From an uncultured bacterium (GTDB taxonomy: Bacteria > Myxococcota_A > Bradymonadia > Bradymonadales > Bradymonadaceae), in the NCBI GenBank assembly GCA_937981985.1, contig CALJNB010000003.1, positions 1 through 35,450 on the forward strand: DNA of 35,450 bases, in the 5' to 3' direction. This document shows, piece by piece, positions 8,149 to 17,657 of the stretch (its first letter is position 1; every line of letters starts with the position of its first letter). Made by a program: the position numbers and the translations under genes. The notes beneath the pieces were generated by a model. It made no database searches. It saw only the letters and a program-made list of their open reading frames with translations, and had not been told where the DNA came from.

Positions 8149-8553
8149 ATGGATGAAAATGATAATGTAATTCGGGTCAACTTTGGTAAGACAGAACCCG
8201 AGCCCGAGCCAGAGACAGACCCCGATAAATTCGCCGTTTTTACGAAGTTTATCGAAACTGGAACGGTTATGATCACTCTCGACGCGCGCGCAGACGGTGT
8301 TACTTTACCGCCTCAGTTTGAATCAGAGTTTCGTCTCAATCTTAACTTTTGTTATTCCTTCGGCATCCCCGATTTTCTTTTCAATTCAAAGGGATTAAGC
8401 GCTTCGCTTTCGTTCTCAGGTATTGACTCCTGGTGCGATATCCCCTGGGAAGCTGTCTATATGATGAGAAGTCATATCGAAAATAACGTTGTGCTTTTCC
8501 CTGAGAGCCTACCACCAGAGATGATTGCGTTCTTAGATGAGCCTGATCCCTAA
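8149..8553 (+). CDS. sspB: SspB-like ClpXP adaptor
   Basis: 134 residues. The N-terminal ~25 residues are charged with an EPEPEPE run. The rest fits the stringent starvation protein B family (PF04386): an opening strand [17 protein letters not shown], then [14 protein letters not shown], then a strand [24 protein letters not shown], the Sm-like fold that holds ssrA-type degradation tags, and a short Pro/Glu-rich C-terminal tail. In other bacteria SspB delivers tagged substrates to ClpXP, with the C-terminal tail binding ClpX. It lies 58 bases after the FHA-DUF4388 gene and may be co-transcribed or use its own promoter. I know this type of sequence from deltaproteobacteria; function is by homology. 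Confidence 0.75.
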   Translation: MDENDNVIRVNFGKTEPEPEPETDPDKFAVFTKFIETGTVMITLDARADGVTLPPQFESEFRLNLNFCYSFGIPDFLFNSKGLSASLSFSGIDSWCDIPWEAVYMMRSHIENNVVLFPESLPPEMIAFLDEPDP

Positions 8554-8662
8554 AGGCAAAAAAAAAACACCTAAATCGTTGGAGCTTCGTTTAAAAAACA
8601 GGTATCTGTGCTCACCTTCGTTCATCCAAAATTATTGGATCTCGGAGCTTACGGAGACCCCT

Positions 8663-10345
8663 ATGAAAAAAATTCTACTGTTTTGTATTTTAGCTCTGAT
8701 TGTACTCGCCAATTGTGGTGATGACGCGCCGGATGTTGATGGCGACGGAATAGGAGATGGGGATAATTGTCCTGAAATTTCAAATCCATCGCAAGCCGAT
8801 CAAGATAATGACGGAATTGGTGACCTGTGTGATCTTTGCCCAAGTTTTAAATCCGACGATCAGACCGATACCGACGGAGATGGGGTCGGAGACGCGTGTG
8901 ATGTTTGCCCAAATGATCGCGATTCTGATCAAGCCGATTTAGATGGAGATGGAATTGGAGACGACTGCGACAATTGTGTCGATGTTAAAAATTCCGATCA
9001 AGCCGACCGCGATACAGATGGTGTTGGCGATATTTGTGATAACTGTGAGGACGTACCCAACACAGATCAGCTAGATTCGGATACCGATGAGATCGGCGAT
9101 TTATGCGATAATTGTCCAGAGGATTCTAATATCGATCAAAAAGATGACGATACAGATGCAATAGGAAACGTGTGCGATAATTGTCGAATGTCAGAAAACC
9201 CAAATCAAGAAGATTTAGATGGCGATGGTTTTGGTGATGTTTGCGATTCATGCATTCCTGGCGGTGATGTTAATTACTCCGAAGTGTTGTTTGAAAAAAC
9301 TCCTGAAGATGCTCAAACCGATATCCAGGGCGCTACTTCTGCAGACTTTGATGGTGACAAAATAAATGATATCGCGATTTTGAATTTTCTTAATCGTGAT
9401 GGGGTGACGGTTTTTCGATCGACTCCCGATGGCAGCGAAAAATTTGTTCGCTACGATACCGCAAATGCGGGCTCTGCTCCTGCGAATATCGTTTCGTTGG
9501 ATGTTGATAATGATGGTTTTTATGAAGTTGCGACATCAAATGCCTCAGACGTTGTTGTGATTCCGAATAGAGAGCAAGGAGACAAGCGCGATCTTATTTT
9601 TGACGTTGAAAAGGTGCTTCCCGTCGGCGGGGTTGTATTGGATCTCGCCGTGGGTGATTTCAACGGAGACGGCGCATCCGATCTCGCGGTTATCGCCGCT
9701 TCGCCAGATCGGGTCGGAATCTTTTTGAATGAAGATGGTTCGTTTGGCGATTTGATTGAATTGAGTGCGACACTTGTCGGCGAACCTGTCGATATCGCAT
9801 CCGGAAATTTTTCGAGCGAGATGGGCGCTGGATTAGCCGTCCTTTTTGAAGGCAATAAGTATATGGTGTTTACGGATATAAAAGGAGACGGAACTTCAAA
9901 AACATTCACCCAAGATATTGCGACGACCGATGGTATTTTTACCAAACTCGCCGCAGGATCCATTCAACAAAATGGAGTGTCGGATTTGTCATTTGTTTCG
10001 CCACAACAGCAAATTAATGAGGACAATACGCTTCCTGCCGAAATCGTAGTGCATGAAAACAAGGGAACAAGTTTTACTGAGTATTACACTGAGATCCTTG
10101 GCGTCGATGCGACCACGATAGCGATGCTCGATATCGACTTTAACGGATTCGCAGATATCGTCATCGGTAGTTATTTCTGGAAACATTCCGACACGGCTGC
10201 AACATACGCTGATGGCCGCGTGCGCATAAAAAAACAAGTTCTACCTTTTGATGTTTTGCATAATAATATTAACGCGAAAAGCGCAAATGAGCTTATCGCC
10301 GTTGAGGCCAAGAAGATTGTCGTTTTGGAAGCGTCGTGCGAATAA
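8663..10345 (+). CDS. Lipoprotein with thrombospondin type 3 repeats and FG-GAP/VCBS repeats
   Basis: 560 residues. The export signal ends LANC (lipidated Cys ~19; Asn at -1 is unusual). Residues ~20-200 hold eight acidic calcium-binding motifs of the type DxDGDGIGDxCDNC, i.e. thrombospondin type 3 repeats. The rest contains at least four FG-GAP/VCBS-like motifs ([46 protein letters not shown]), suggesting a beta-propeller. The protein is probably exposed on the cell surface and stabilised by calcium. The ATG at 8663 is preceded by GGAG at 8653-8656; the longer open frame from 8537 overlaps sspB and adds no recognisable sequence. Followed eight bases later by rlpA. The ligand is unknown. Confidence 0.87.
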   Translation: MKKILLFCILALIVLANCGDDAPDVDGDGIGDGDNCPEISNPSQADQDNDGIGDLCDLCPSFKSDDQTDTDGDGVGDACDVCPNDRDSDQADLDGDGIGDDCDNCVDVKNSDQADRDTDGVGDICDNCEDVPNTDQLDSDTDEIGDLCDNCPEDSNIDQKDDDTDAIGNVCDNCRMSENPNQEDLDGDGFGDVCDSCIPGGDVNYSEVLFEKTPEDAQTDIQGATSADFDGDKINDIAILNFLNRDGVTVFRSTPDGSEKFVRYDTANAGSAPANIVSLDVDNDGFYEVATSNASDVVVIPNREQGDKRDLIFDVEKVLPVGGVVLDLAVGDFNGDGASDLAVIAASPDRVGIFLNEDGSFGDLIELSATLVGEPVDIASGNFSSEMGAGLAVLFEGNKYMVFTDIKGDGTSKTFTQDIATTDGIFTKLAAGSIQQNGVSDLSFVSPQQQINEDNTLPAEIVVHENKGTSFTEYYTEILGVDATTIAMLDIDFNGFADIVIGSYFWKHSDTAATYADGRVRIKKQVLPFDVLHNNINAKSANELIAVEAKKIVVLEASCE

Positions 10346-10353
10346 ACAATGAT

Positions 10354-10779
10354 ATGAGTGGGGTTATTTTAATTTTAATCCTAATCATCGTAGCGTGTGG
10401 ATGCGGCTCGAAAAACGTGGATTCGTTCGCGTTTCGCAATGCCGACGCTCAGATCGACCAAAAGAAATTGGCCGGCGATCACTCGCTTTCCGGCGATGCT
10501 AGCTTTTACGCTCATCGTTTCAATGGAAGAAAAACAGCCTCAGGCGAGCTCTACGATTCCCAAGAAATGACGGCGGCACATCTAACATTACCTTTTGGAA
10601 CCATTGTTCGAGTTGTGGATACGAAAACAAATCGATCGGTTCGGGTTAGAATAAATGATCGGGGCCCCTACGCGAAGAAACGGGTCATCGATTTGTCAGG
10701 TGAAGCAGCCCGGGAACTAAAGATGATTCGTCGTGGGGTCGTCCATGTTGAGATTATCGTTTTGGAGCTTCCCAAATAG
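10354..10779 (+). CDS. rlpA: RlpA-like lipoprotein (double-psi beta-barrel)
   Basis: 141 residues. A hydrophobic signal ends IVAC (lipid Cys 15). A double-psi beta-barrel follows: SGDASFYAHRFNGRKTASGELYDS, AAHLTLPFGT, then the diagnostic RVRINDRGPY with the catalytic-type Asp, and VIDLSGEAARELKMI. RlpA proteins are septal lytic transglycosylases or peptidoglycan-binding proteins; the C-terminal SPOR domain of the Escherichia coli protein is absent. A GTG at 10336 would overlap the upstream gene, but starting at the ATG 10354 gives a standard lipoprotein signal. Gap to the upstream lipoprotein is eight bases, so they are probably one transcript. Confidence 0.85.
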   Translation: MSGVILILILIIVACGCGSKNVDSFAFRNADAQIDQKKLAGDHSLSGDASFYAHRFNGRKTASGELYDSQEMTAAHLTLPFGTIVRVVDTKTNRSVRVRINDRGPYAKKRVIDLSGEAARELKMIRRGVVHVEIIVLELPK

Positions 10780-10798
10780 CGATCCCTCCTTGATCTTT

Positions 10799-11776
10799 TT
10801 AACCTAGGGGCGTTAGGTCCTTCGAGATCTTTTTTGTAGCTCGTTCAACGAAAGTATCTGGGTTCCTAGGTATCGGCGGAGCACCTGCAGTCATCTCTAG
10901 GCAATCGAAACGTTGGTTTGCGCGTAAATACCATCCAGGTAAGTAGGCGGTTGCGGTGAAATCCAACTCCATTAAATCAAAATACGCATCGACCTGATTC
11001 ACAGGTAAAAATAGTCGAATATCATCTACACCCTTTTTCCTTACTTTGGACACAAATGCTTCAATGACGTCCGTTGGCGCAGGTCCGGTCGAGCTTTCGA
11101 TCGTTACAAAATTACCTGCGGCATGGAAGGTTGGCCAAATTCGACCGAGGTCCATCGGAGCACCGGTGCCTCTTGGCGAACCCACAGGATAATTTTTGGG
11201 GTAGGGGACCACGCCTGTTTCTCCGTGTAAGGTCTCTACAATGCGAGCAGCAAAGGGTAAGCGGGTGATATCGTTATCAGGCGGATCAATCCGAGCGGCT
11301 TCTTTTTGATGATCGAAAAAGCCCATGAGGAGTTCGGCGTCGTCGGCGTCCTGCGCATTTGGCAGAATGCGATATCCCCAGCATTTCGCTCCTATTTTTC
11401 GGGCGCGGCGAAAGGTCATCTCCGAATTAGCACGGAAATAGGTGACGCCGTATCGTTTCGCGCCAAGTCGGCGAAGCGCTTCAAACAATGCGCGTCCAAC
11501 TTGTACACGTCGATCGGACGGCTGGACCGAAAGAGAGCCGATTTCAAATGATTGGTTCCATTCGGAGGGGAAAGCCACACCACAACCTAGAATCTTGCTT
11601 GCGTCAGATGCGATGATTACCGCCAGATCGTTATCACGAATCATTCTACCGACCGTATTTTCGGAGAACATTTCTGTGTGCGGAAAGTCGTCGTCGTGTG
11701 TCTCACGATAGAATTTGGATATGTGTGAGGCGTGATTGGAATTGGCGAGTGTGAGCTTCATCGTAACTTTCGGCAT
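10799..11776 (-). CDS. GNAT-family N-acetyltransferase with extra C-terminal domain
   Basis: About 325 residues. The N-terminal half shows a GNAT fold: KILGCGVAFPS (strands before the CoA loop), FEIGSLSVQPSDRRVQVGRALFEALRR, where motif A (R-x-x-G-x-G/A) reads RRVQVGRA, and a strand GVTYFRANS. The C-terminal ~170 residues form a second module with a conserved-looking GWYLR segment, perhaps a degenerate second GNAT domain; the substrate is unknown. The frame stays open to 12055, but that part runs antisense into purE and through its promoter, so the ATG at 11776 (or 11761) is the likely start. It is divergent from purE. Confidence 0.75.
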   Translation of the reverse strand: MPKVTMKLTLANSNHASHISKFYRETHDDDFPHTEMFSENTVGRMIRDNDLAVIIASDASKILGCGVAFPSEWNQSFEIGSLSVQPSDRRVQVGRALFEALRRLGAKRYGVTYFRANSEMTFRRARKIGAKCWGYRILPNAQDADDAELLMGFFDHQKEAARIDPPDNDITRLPFAARIVETLHGETGVVPYPKNYPVGSPRGTGAPMDLGRIWPTFHAAGNFVTIESSTGPAPTDVIEAFVSKVRKKGVDDIRLFLPVNQVDAYFDLMELDFTATAYLPGWYLRANQRFDCLEMTAGAPPIPRNPDTFVERATKKISKDLTPLG

Positions 11777-11859
11777 TCTTGATTGGGAACGAGCATGAGT
11801 GATTCGTTTGAATTGGTCAATCTGGTAATTGGAATGCCTATTTTCGAATACGCACAAAA

Positions 11860-11868
11860 TGTTATAAG
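11860..11868 (+). promoter_or_regulatory. Extended -10 promoter of purE
   Basis: TG-T-TATAAG (11860-11868) is an extended -10 with five of six bases matching TATAAT. No good -35 is present, as expected for this class. Transcription would start around 11875, leaving GAGG (11883-11886) in the leader. No purine riboswitch fits in this short leader. Confidence 0.5.
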
Positions 11869-11894
11869 GGCCTTCCATTAACGAGGATACAAAG

Positions 11895-12422
11895 ATGATG
11901 AACTTTGAAAAAACAGAAGTAGTGGGCGGCGATAAAGCGCTTGTGGGTATTGTCATGGGATCGGGTTCGGATTGGCCTGAGTTAGGACATGCAAGCGAAA
12001 CGCTTTTAGCACTCGGGATTCCCCATGAACGATTTGTCATTTCAGCGCACCGCACTCCAGATCGCTGTGCGGATTATGCGCAAAGTGCCAAAAAACGTGG
12101 AATACGTGCGATAATTGCGGCGGCTGGGATGGCAGCACATCTGCCTGGAGTTCTAGCAGCGAGTACAAGCGTGCCTGTGATCGGTGTTCCGATGGCGACT
12201 ACAATGATGGGCGGGTTGGATTCTTTATTGTCGATGGTTCAGATGCCGAAAGGGATTCCAGTCGCAACAATGTCGATTGGTAAGCACGGAGCGATAAACG
12301 CCGCTATTTTCTGTGCGCGTATGATGGCCCACGATTCTCCTGATATTGAGGAAAAACTTGAGGCTTATGTCGCGAAAATGGCCGATGAGTCTGCCAAACA
12401 ACAACCTTGGAATTCGAAATAG
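11895..12422 (+). CDS. purE: N5-carboxyaminoimidazole ribonucleotide mutase
   Basis: 175 residues, typical class I PurE. The binding loops are all there: GIVMGSGSDWP (residues ~18-28), the SAHRTP signature (50-55) with the catalytic-type His52, IIAAAGMAAHLPGVLA, and GVPMATTMMGGLDSLLSMVQMPKGIPVA. It moves the carboxylate from N5-CAIR to C4 in de novo purine synthesis and forms octamers. The partner purK is not adjacent. The start is the ATG at 11895 with GAGG eight bases upstream; a second ATG follows directly. It converges with the VWA lipoprotein gene. Confidence 0.95.
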   Translation: MMNFEKTEVVGGDKALVGIVMGSGSDWPELGHASETLLALGIPHERFVISAHRTPDRCADYAQSAKKRGIRAIIAAAGMAAHLPGVLAASTSVPVIGVPMATTMMGGLDSLLSMVQMPKGIPVATMSIGKHGAINAAIFCARMMAHDSPDIEEKLEAYVAKMADESAKQQPWNSK

Positions 12423-12446
12423 CCTTTCGCATCAGGACCTCTAAAA

Positions 12447-13886
12447 CTAATCGGCATTAGGTGCTTCTAGTAGTTCGCCAATAAGGGTTAACGCGGGTGA
12501 GAAATCGCTCCGGCATAACCAACCTTGAGTTGGATTATCGTAGTTAGGAAAATATTGGCCTTCGGGAAAGGTTTGAAGAAAACGAATGTACCGGTCCCCG
12601 GAGTTTGCGATGCCAAGTGCGTTGGCACATGTAGGCGTGATATCGGAAGGTTCTCCGGGCATACACTGGGTCTTCGCTGGTCCGTCGTAGCGATCCGGCG
12701 TGCCGTTAAGTGATGCAACAAAGATTTCTCCATCTCGTACAGTTCTGTTTTTTGAAACGCTGAGGTTACGTAATAAATCAGAACGTAATGTTTCCAGTTT
12801 GATAAGCGGGGATGTGTCTGCGTCTTCCTCTCTATTCACATATTCGCAAATATCATCGCCGCACGAAGTTTCCTCGATTAAGGTTCCGTCATGTGAACAA
12901 TCATTTTCATCGGTTAGAAATACCAACGCGAAGCGCGCGTCTTTTCGGATGAAGCCGTGGTTGGCAGACGCGGCGCTATAACCCGGAGCGTCGGTTTGAT
13001 CTAATGGACCGCCGGTGAGAGAAATATCAGTCGCAGCTACCGCGGCTGACAATCCTTTTTCGATTCCGTGACCACGTGTGCCAACCATGCTCATACAAGC
13101 AAAGTCTGCTTTTAATTGAGCCACATCGAGTGTGTTATTGGACGTGTAGTCTGACGCTTTTAGTACCTTCGGAATGGTTCTATAACTATCGCTTGGTGGA
13201 AAGAGGTCACTCATCTGACACCTGCGTCCGGCTCCGCCACATTTTCCTACGATTTCACAATTATCGGGTTGTATATCGACGGCGCAACGCAGTTCTTCGT
13301 TTGTGAACGCCGTTAACGACGCGTCTGGAGTTCTCATACACTTAACGGCCGCTTCGATACTTTTGCGGACCGGATCGTATTGTCCATCCACTATCGCTCC
13401 GTTTTCATCGACTGAATTCACGCAAGTTCGGTCAAATCCAGGTATGGGTTGAGGCGTGGATTGTAGGTGTCCAGCTTTCGCTAGAGGTTCTTGTGGATAG
13501 TCTTTTTCAGGCATGTGCGTTGTTGTTACTCCGATATGAAAATTGACCTCTCCGGATTTAACGAGTTCGTCGATGAAAATCTCAAAATTTTGGGCGAGCC
13601 TTTCTTGTTCCTGGCACATCGAACCGGAGTTATCGATAACCCAAAGAATATCAACATCGTTACTAATGGGTTCCTTGGGTTCGGGAAGTCCCGAATCTGA
13701 ATTTGTACTTGCATCAGAACCGGTATCTGGGCTCATTTTCATATCTACGACAGTATTCATATCGGGCTTTTTCGTCCCCATGTCGTCGATTACACCTGCA
13801 TCTTTTTCGACCTCCGGTGTTTTATCAACAGGATCTGAACATCCGGCCGAAAGTAGTAAAATAAGACCTATTATTAGAATTTTCAT
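12447..13886 (-). CDS. Lipoprotein with von Willebrand factor A domain
   Basis: 479 residues. Signal peptide with lipobox SAGC (Cys 16), then a ~55-residue acidic Asp/Ser/Thr/Pro linker, as seen in myxobacterial surface lipoproteins. The VWA domain begins DILWVIDNSGSM with the MIDAS triad D85-S87-S89; the later strand FALVFLTDENDCSHDG supplies the distal Asp. Cysteines are many (CMRTP, CGGAGRRC, CGDDIC), so disulfides are likely after export. GAGG lies upstream of the ATG. It probably binds a metal and a protein ligand on the cell surface; no ligand can be named. Similar VWA lipoproteins are numerous in Myxococcota. Confidence 0.87.
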   Translation of the reverse strand: MKILIIGLILLLSAGCSDPVDKTPEVEKDAGVIDDMGTKKPDMNTVVDMKMSPDTGSDASTNSDSGLPEPKEPISNDVDILWVIDNSGSMCQEQERLAQNFEIFIDELVKSGEVNFHIGVTTTHMPEKDYPQEPLAKAGHLQSTPQPIPGFDRTCVNSVDENGAIVDGQYDPVRKSIEAAVKCMRTPDASLTAFTNEELRCAVDIQPDNCEIVGKCGGAGRRCQMSDLFPPSDSYRTIPKVLKASDYTSNNTLDVAQLKADFACMSMVGTRGHGIEKGLSAAVAATDISLTGGPLDQTDAPGYSAASANHGFIRKDARFALVFLTDENDCSHDGTLIEETSCGDDICEYVNREEDADTSPLIKLETLRSDLLRNLSVSKNRTVRDGEIFVASLNGTPDRYDGPAKTQCMPGEPSDITPTCANALGIANSGDRYIRFLQTFPEGQYFPNYDNPTQGWLCRSDFSPALTLIGELLEAPNAD

Positions 13887-13911
13887 TGTCTACCTCGGAT
13901 TTTTGTAAAAA

Positions 13912-13931
13912 ATAGATAGCATCATATCTAT
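13912..13931. repeat. Inverted repeat ahead of the VWA lipoprotein
   Basis: ATAGATA (13912-13918) and TATCTAT (13925-13931) are perfect arms around six bases. The repeat lies 25 bases upstream of the VWA gene start, where a repressor or promoter would be. No T-run follows, so it is not an intrinsic terminator. Confidence 0.35.
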
Positions 13932-14067
13932 GAGATAGCCATGATCACATGAAGCTCGAGATAGGTTCCTAGGTGGAAACTTAAGGTCAAAGCGGGAGAT
14001 CATTGTTCTGTGTCTTGACCGGTGTCCTGGGGAAGGTAGGTTCGTTAAACCTATTGTTACGAAGTTT

Positions 14068-16920
14068 GTGTTGGCCTCAAAAAAGAAAAATTTGGACCCG
14101 AAAAAAAGCCTCGCCGTTTACGGCGGGCGTCAGCATAATTTGCGAGATTTGGATCTTGTCGTCCCCAAGAAAAAGTTGGTGGTCTTCACTGGGCCGAGTG
14201 GTTCAGGAAAATCATCGATGGCTTTTGACACAATTTATGCGGAAGGGCGACGCCGTTACATCGAATCCCTTTCAATCTATGCTCGCCAGTTTTTGGGCGG
14301 GGTAGAAAAGCCAGAGTTCGATCAAATTTTGGGACTAAGTCCGACTATTAGTATCGAACAAAAAACCGCCGGAAATAGTGCGCGTAGTACTGTGGGTACG
14401 ATCACAGAAATTTACGACCATATGCGCATCTTATTCGCACAACTAGGAACGCAGCATTGTCATAATTGTGATGAGCCCGTATCGGCGATGTCGATAGAAA
14501 CGATTGTGGCTGACATCGTTTCCCTCCCTGAAAAAACGCGTTTCGTTTTGCTTGCCCCGATGGTTCGAAATCGGAAAGGCGAGTTTAGAGACATGTTTGA
14601 TAAGCTAAGAAAGTCTGGTTTTGGTCGCGTACGGATTAACGGCGAGACGCTGTTACTTGAGACTATTACAAAACTGGAGCGTCAGAAAAAACACGATATC
14701 GATATTGTCGTCGACCGGCTTATCGCCAAAGAAGGTATTGAGTTGCGGGTCCAGGATGCTGTTGAACGGGCGATGACAGCTGGGAACGGACAATGCATAT
14801 TGCTCATTCCAGAACAAAAGGGCTTTGAGGAAGAGAGTGAACGTCTTTTTAGTCGTGACCGAGCGTGTCAGTTTTGCGGAACAGCGTTTGAGTCGCTCAC
14901 CCATCAGAGCTTTTCGTTTAATAGTCCTGTCGGTCAATGCAAGACCTGTCGTGGTTTAGGAACACTTGAAGTCTTTCAAAGTAATTTGATTGTTAGTGAT
15001 GATAGTAAGTCTGTTTACGATGGTGCTGTAGTGCCCATTGGTGTTCATCCTAAAGAACGTCCGAAGAAATTTCCAGCAGGCGCCGAAGTGGATTCGATTT
15101 GGCGCAAGCTAGAAAGTTTGGACAAAGCGGGTGACATCGATTTGAATCTTCCGTGGAAGAAGTTGAAGAAGGCTCAACGTAATCTCCTTCTTGATGGAAG
15201 AAAAGGTAAAGAACCCTATAGAGGTTTACTTTATCATGTCGGTAAGGCGTACGAGCGTACTTCTCGTAAGTCCGCGCAAGAGTTCTTTCGAACTTTTTTG
15301 GAAAAGGAGAGTTGTCCCGATTGTGAGGGCGCACGGTTAAGAAAAGAAATGCGATGTGTGAAATTTCGTGATTTATCGATCAATGAATTGTGTTCTATAT
15401 CGATTGATGACGCGATTTCAGAAGTCCGAAAGTACACGTTAGGTAAGCGAGAGACAAAAATCGGAGGCGATCTTGTCTCGGAAATATCGGAGCGTTTGGC
15501 TTTTCTTCATGATGTGGGTCTGGGCTATCTAAGTTTGTCGCGAAGTGCCGATACATTATCTGGCGGCGAGACTCAACGTATCCGATTAGCAAGCCAACTT
15601 GGTACAAAGTTACGGGGCGTTCTATACGTCCTGGATGAGCCTTCTATTGGTTTACACCAACGCGATAATCATAAGCTTATCGCTTCATTGGAAGGCCTAC
15701 GTGATCGTGGGAACTCGGTGATTGTTGTCGAACACGACCGCGATACTATGGAGGCTGCCGATTATGTAGTCGACTTCGGACCGGGTGCCGGTGTTGAAGG
15801 TGGTGATATCGTTGCGGTCGGTACACCGGCCCAAATTCAAAAAGCAAAAGTTGGAACCGGATTGTTCCTATCGGGTAAGAAAACGATTCCTTATCCAAGC
15901 ACACGTCGAAAATCGAAAGAGTTTTTAAAGATTCGGGGCGCAACGCATCATAATTTAAAGAATGTCGATATCGATATTCCATTGAGAACCTTTGTCTGTG
16001 TGACCGGGGTTTCAGGCGCGGGAAAGAGTTCGCTCGTTAACGACATCATTTATCCGGCAATCGCGCGTAAAGTGTTTTATAAACATCGGTCTGTCGGGAC
16101 AGTTAAATCGATTAAAGGTTTGGATGCTTTTGATAAGGTCATTGTTATCGATCAAAGCCCAATTGGACGTACGCCGCGTTCCAATCCAGCTACCTACACC
16201 AAAGTTTTCGATTGGATTCGAACGCTTTTTGCCGCGATGCCAGACGCGAAAATGTACGGTTTCAATAAAGGACGATTTAGTTTTAATGTTGATGGTGGTC
16301 GCTGTGATGAGTGTAAAGGCGCGGGCGCTATCAAAGTGGAGATGAACTTTCTCGCTGATGTTTTTGTCCCGTGTGAAATGTGTAACGGCGCACGATTTAA
16401 TCATACGACTTTGATGGTGAAATATCGCGATAAGAATATCGCCGAAGTGTTGGATATGACAATCAGTGAGGCGACGACATTTTTTACAGCACACCCCAAA
16501 ATTAAGAGAGTGATGGACGCGCTGAATGACGTTGGGTTGGGTTACGTTAAGTTAGGTCAACCCTCCACGACGTTATCTGGTGGAGAGGCTCAGAGGATCA
16601 AGCTTTCCAGAGAGCTTTCAAAGATTGCCACTGGAGATACTCTCTATATTTTGGATGAACCTAGCACGGGTCTGCATTTTGAAGACATCAACCGATTGAT
16701 GCAAGTGATTGAACGATTGGTCGAAGCGGGAAACTCCGTTTTAATGATCGAACATAATTTAGAGATTATCGCATGTGCGGATTATGTCATCGATATGGGG
16801 CCCGAGGGTGGAGAAGGTGGTGGATATGTTGTCGCCAAAGGAACACCTGAGAAAGTTGCAATGGTACCTGAAAGTTATACCGGTCAATTCTTGAACACCT
16901 ATCTAAACGATAATGCTTAA
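14068..16920 (+). CDS. uvrA: Excinuclease ABC subunit A
   Basis: 950 residues, full length. The N-terminal ATP site GPSGSGKSS is at about 41-49, followed by the UvrB-binding region with RRYIESLSIYARQFLGG. The insertion zinc module shows CQFC and CKTCRGLG; ABC signature I is LSGGETQRIRLASQL. The second half has GVSGAGKSS (~645-653), the DNA-binding zinc finger CDECKGAG...CEMCNGARF and signature II LSGGEAQRIKLSREL with ILDEPSTGLH. UvrA dimers detect bulky DNA lesions and load UvrB. The start GTG 14068 has no clear ribosome site; TTG at 14071 or 14089 is possible. No SOS box was found upstream. Confidence 0.95.
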   Translation: MLASKKKNLDPKKSLAVYGGRQHNLRDLDLVVPKKKLVVFTGPSGSGKSSMAFDTIYAEGRRRYIESLSIYARQFLGGVEKPEFDQILGLSPTISIEQKTAGNSARSTVGTITEIYDHMRILFAQLGTQHCHNCDEPVSAMSIETIVADIVSLPEKTRFVLLAPMVRNRKGEFRDMFDKLRKSGFGRVRINGETLLLETITKLERQKKHDIDIVVDRLIAKEGIELRVQDAVERAMTAGNGQCILLIPEQKGFEEESERLFSRDRACQFCGTAFESLTHQSFSFNSPVGQCKTCRGLGTLEVFQSNLIVSDDSKSVYDGAVVPIGVHPKERPKKFPAGAEVDSIWRKLESLDKAGDIDLNLPWKKLKKAQRNLLLDGRKGKEPYRGLLYHVGKAYERTSRKSAQEFFRTFLEKESCPDCEGARLRKEMRCVKFRDLSINELCSISIDDAISEVRKYTLGKRETKIGGDLVSEISERLAFLHDVGLGYLSLSRSADTLSGGETQRIRLASQLGTKLRGVLYVLDEPSIGLHQRDNHKLIASLEGLRDRGNSVIVVEHDRDTMEAADYVVDFGPGAGVEGGDIVAVGTPAQIQKAKVGTGLFLSGKKTIPYPSTRRKSKEFLKIRGATHHNLKNVDIDIPLRTFVCVTGVSGAGKSSLVNDIIYPAIARKVFYKHRSVGTVKSIKGLDAFDKVIVIDQSPIGRTPRSNPATYTKVFDWIRTLFAAMPDAKMYGFNKGRFSFNVDGGRCDECKGAGAIKVEMNFLADVFVPCEMCNGARFNHTTLMVKYRDKNIAEVLDMTISEATTFFTAHPKIKRVMDALNDVGLGYVKLGQPSTTLSGGEAQRIKLSRELSKIATGDTLYILDEPSTGLHFEDINRLMQVIERLVEAGNSVLMIEHNLEIIACADYVIDMGPEGGEGGGYVVAKGTPEKVAMVPESYTGQFLNTYLNDNA

Positions 16921-16969
16921 GTGTTAATTAAGAGCCCGAGTCGAACAACACATTAGTAACGAGGAATAA

Positions 16970-17656
16970 ATGAAAACCATCATATTGATCTTCATGAGTC
17001 TTCTTTTGGCATGCTCCAAAAAAGAAGACGCACCTAAATTCGAAGATAAAAAGAAAGTTGAAGTGGTAGACGATGTTGAGAAAGTCGTTGAAAAGAAAAA
17101 AGAAAAGGCATCAAAATTTATTGAGCTGAAGTATCTGAAAGAAGATCGTCCTGAATCTCTAAAGTTTCTCGGTAAAGCAAAACATGGATTGCGTTGGCAG
17201 GATGAAAACGGCGAGAACTGGTTTATTCTGTCGGCGTCGCGGGCAAAACATAATGGTTTATCGCAGATTGAAAATCTTTACGCGACCCATGCCGTCCAGA
17301 AGGGAGATGATTTCAAAATTCTAAGTTCGGTTAAACAGGTGAAGCCTAAATGTGAGTTCGATTGGAACGCTGCCTTTGAACAACGTGCTGTTTCTATTTT
17401 GGACCTTGATGGCGATGGATTCGGTGAGGTAACTTTTGCTTATCGGACCGCCTGTACTTCCGATGTTAGCCCAAGCACTTATAAGCTTTTCGTTTTAGAA
17501 AACGGGGAGAAAAACGTCCTTCGTGGAACTGACATCATTGACGCGGGAAAAGCTATTGGAGACGGGAAATTTACTCACGATGGTTTTGTTCAGAATAAAA
17601 TTCTATTGGAACATGCGGAACGCGTTTGGAATAGAACCGTTCGCGTGAAGCTTTAG
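16970..17656 (+). CDS. Small lipoprotein, M949_RS01915-like
   Basis: 228 residues. Signal with lipobox LLAC (Cys ~15), then a ~35-residue Lys/Glu/Val linker (EKVVEKKKEKA). The remaining part has a strand-rich look and the segment [20 protein letters not shown] with an EF-hand-like DLDGDG loop, followed by CTSDVSP. The pattern resembles the M949_RS01915 family, which was named after a Flavobacterium gene and annotated without clear evidence as surface polysaccharide biosynthesis; I would treat that role as unproven. GAGG lies before the ATG, 49 bases after uvrA, so it may be co-transcribed with uvrA. It converges with the cytochrome gene, the two stops being one base apart. Confidence 0.72.
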   Translation: MKTIILIFMSLLLACSKKEDAPKFEDKKKVEVVDDVEKVVEKKKEKASKFIELKYLKEDRPESLKFLGKAKHGLRWQDENGENWFILSASRAKHNGLSQIENLYATHAVQKGDDFKILSSVKQVKPKCEFDWNAAFEQRAVSILDLDGDGFGEVTFAYRTACTSDVSPSTYKLFVLENGEKNVLRGTDIIDAGKAIGDGKFTHDGFVQNKILLEHAERVWNRTVRVKL

Positions 17657-17657
17657 C

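Noticed and set aside
11777..12055. N-terminal 93-residue extension of the GNAT protein
   Set aside because: It runs antisense through the purE promoter and the first 160 bases of purE, and no acetyltransferase sequence is visible in it.
13887..14067. SOS box and promoter upstream of uvrA
   Set aside because: TTGACC at 14015 is followed only by a poor -10 (TAGGTT), and no CTG-N10-CAG or other clear LexA-type palindrome was found.
16012..16494. 160-residue minus-strand ORF inside uvrA
   Set aside because: Antisense to the conserved second ABC half and zinc finger of UvrA; no ribosome site or domain.
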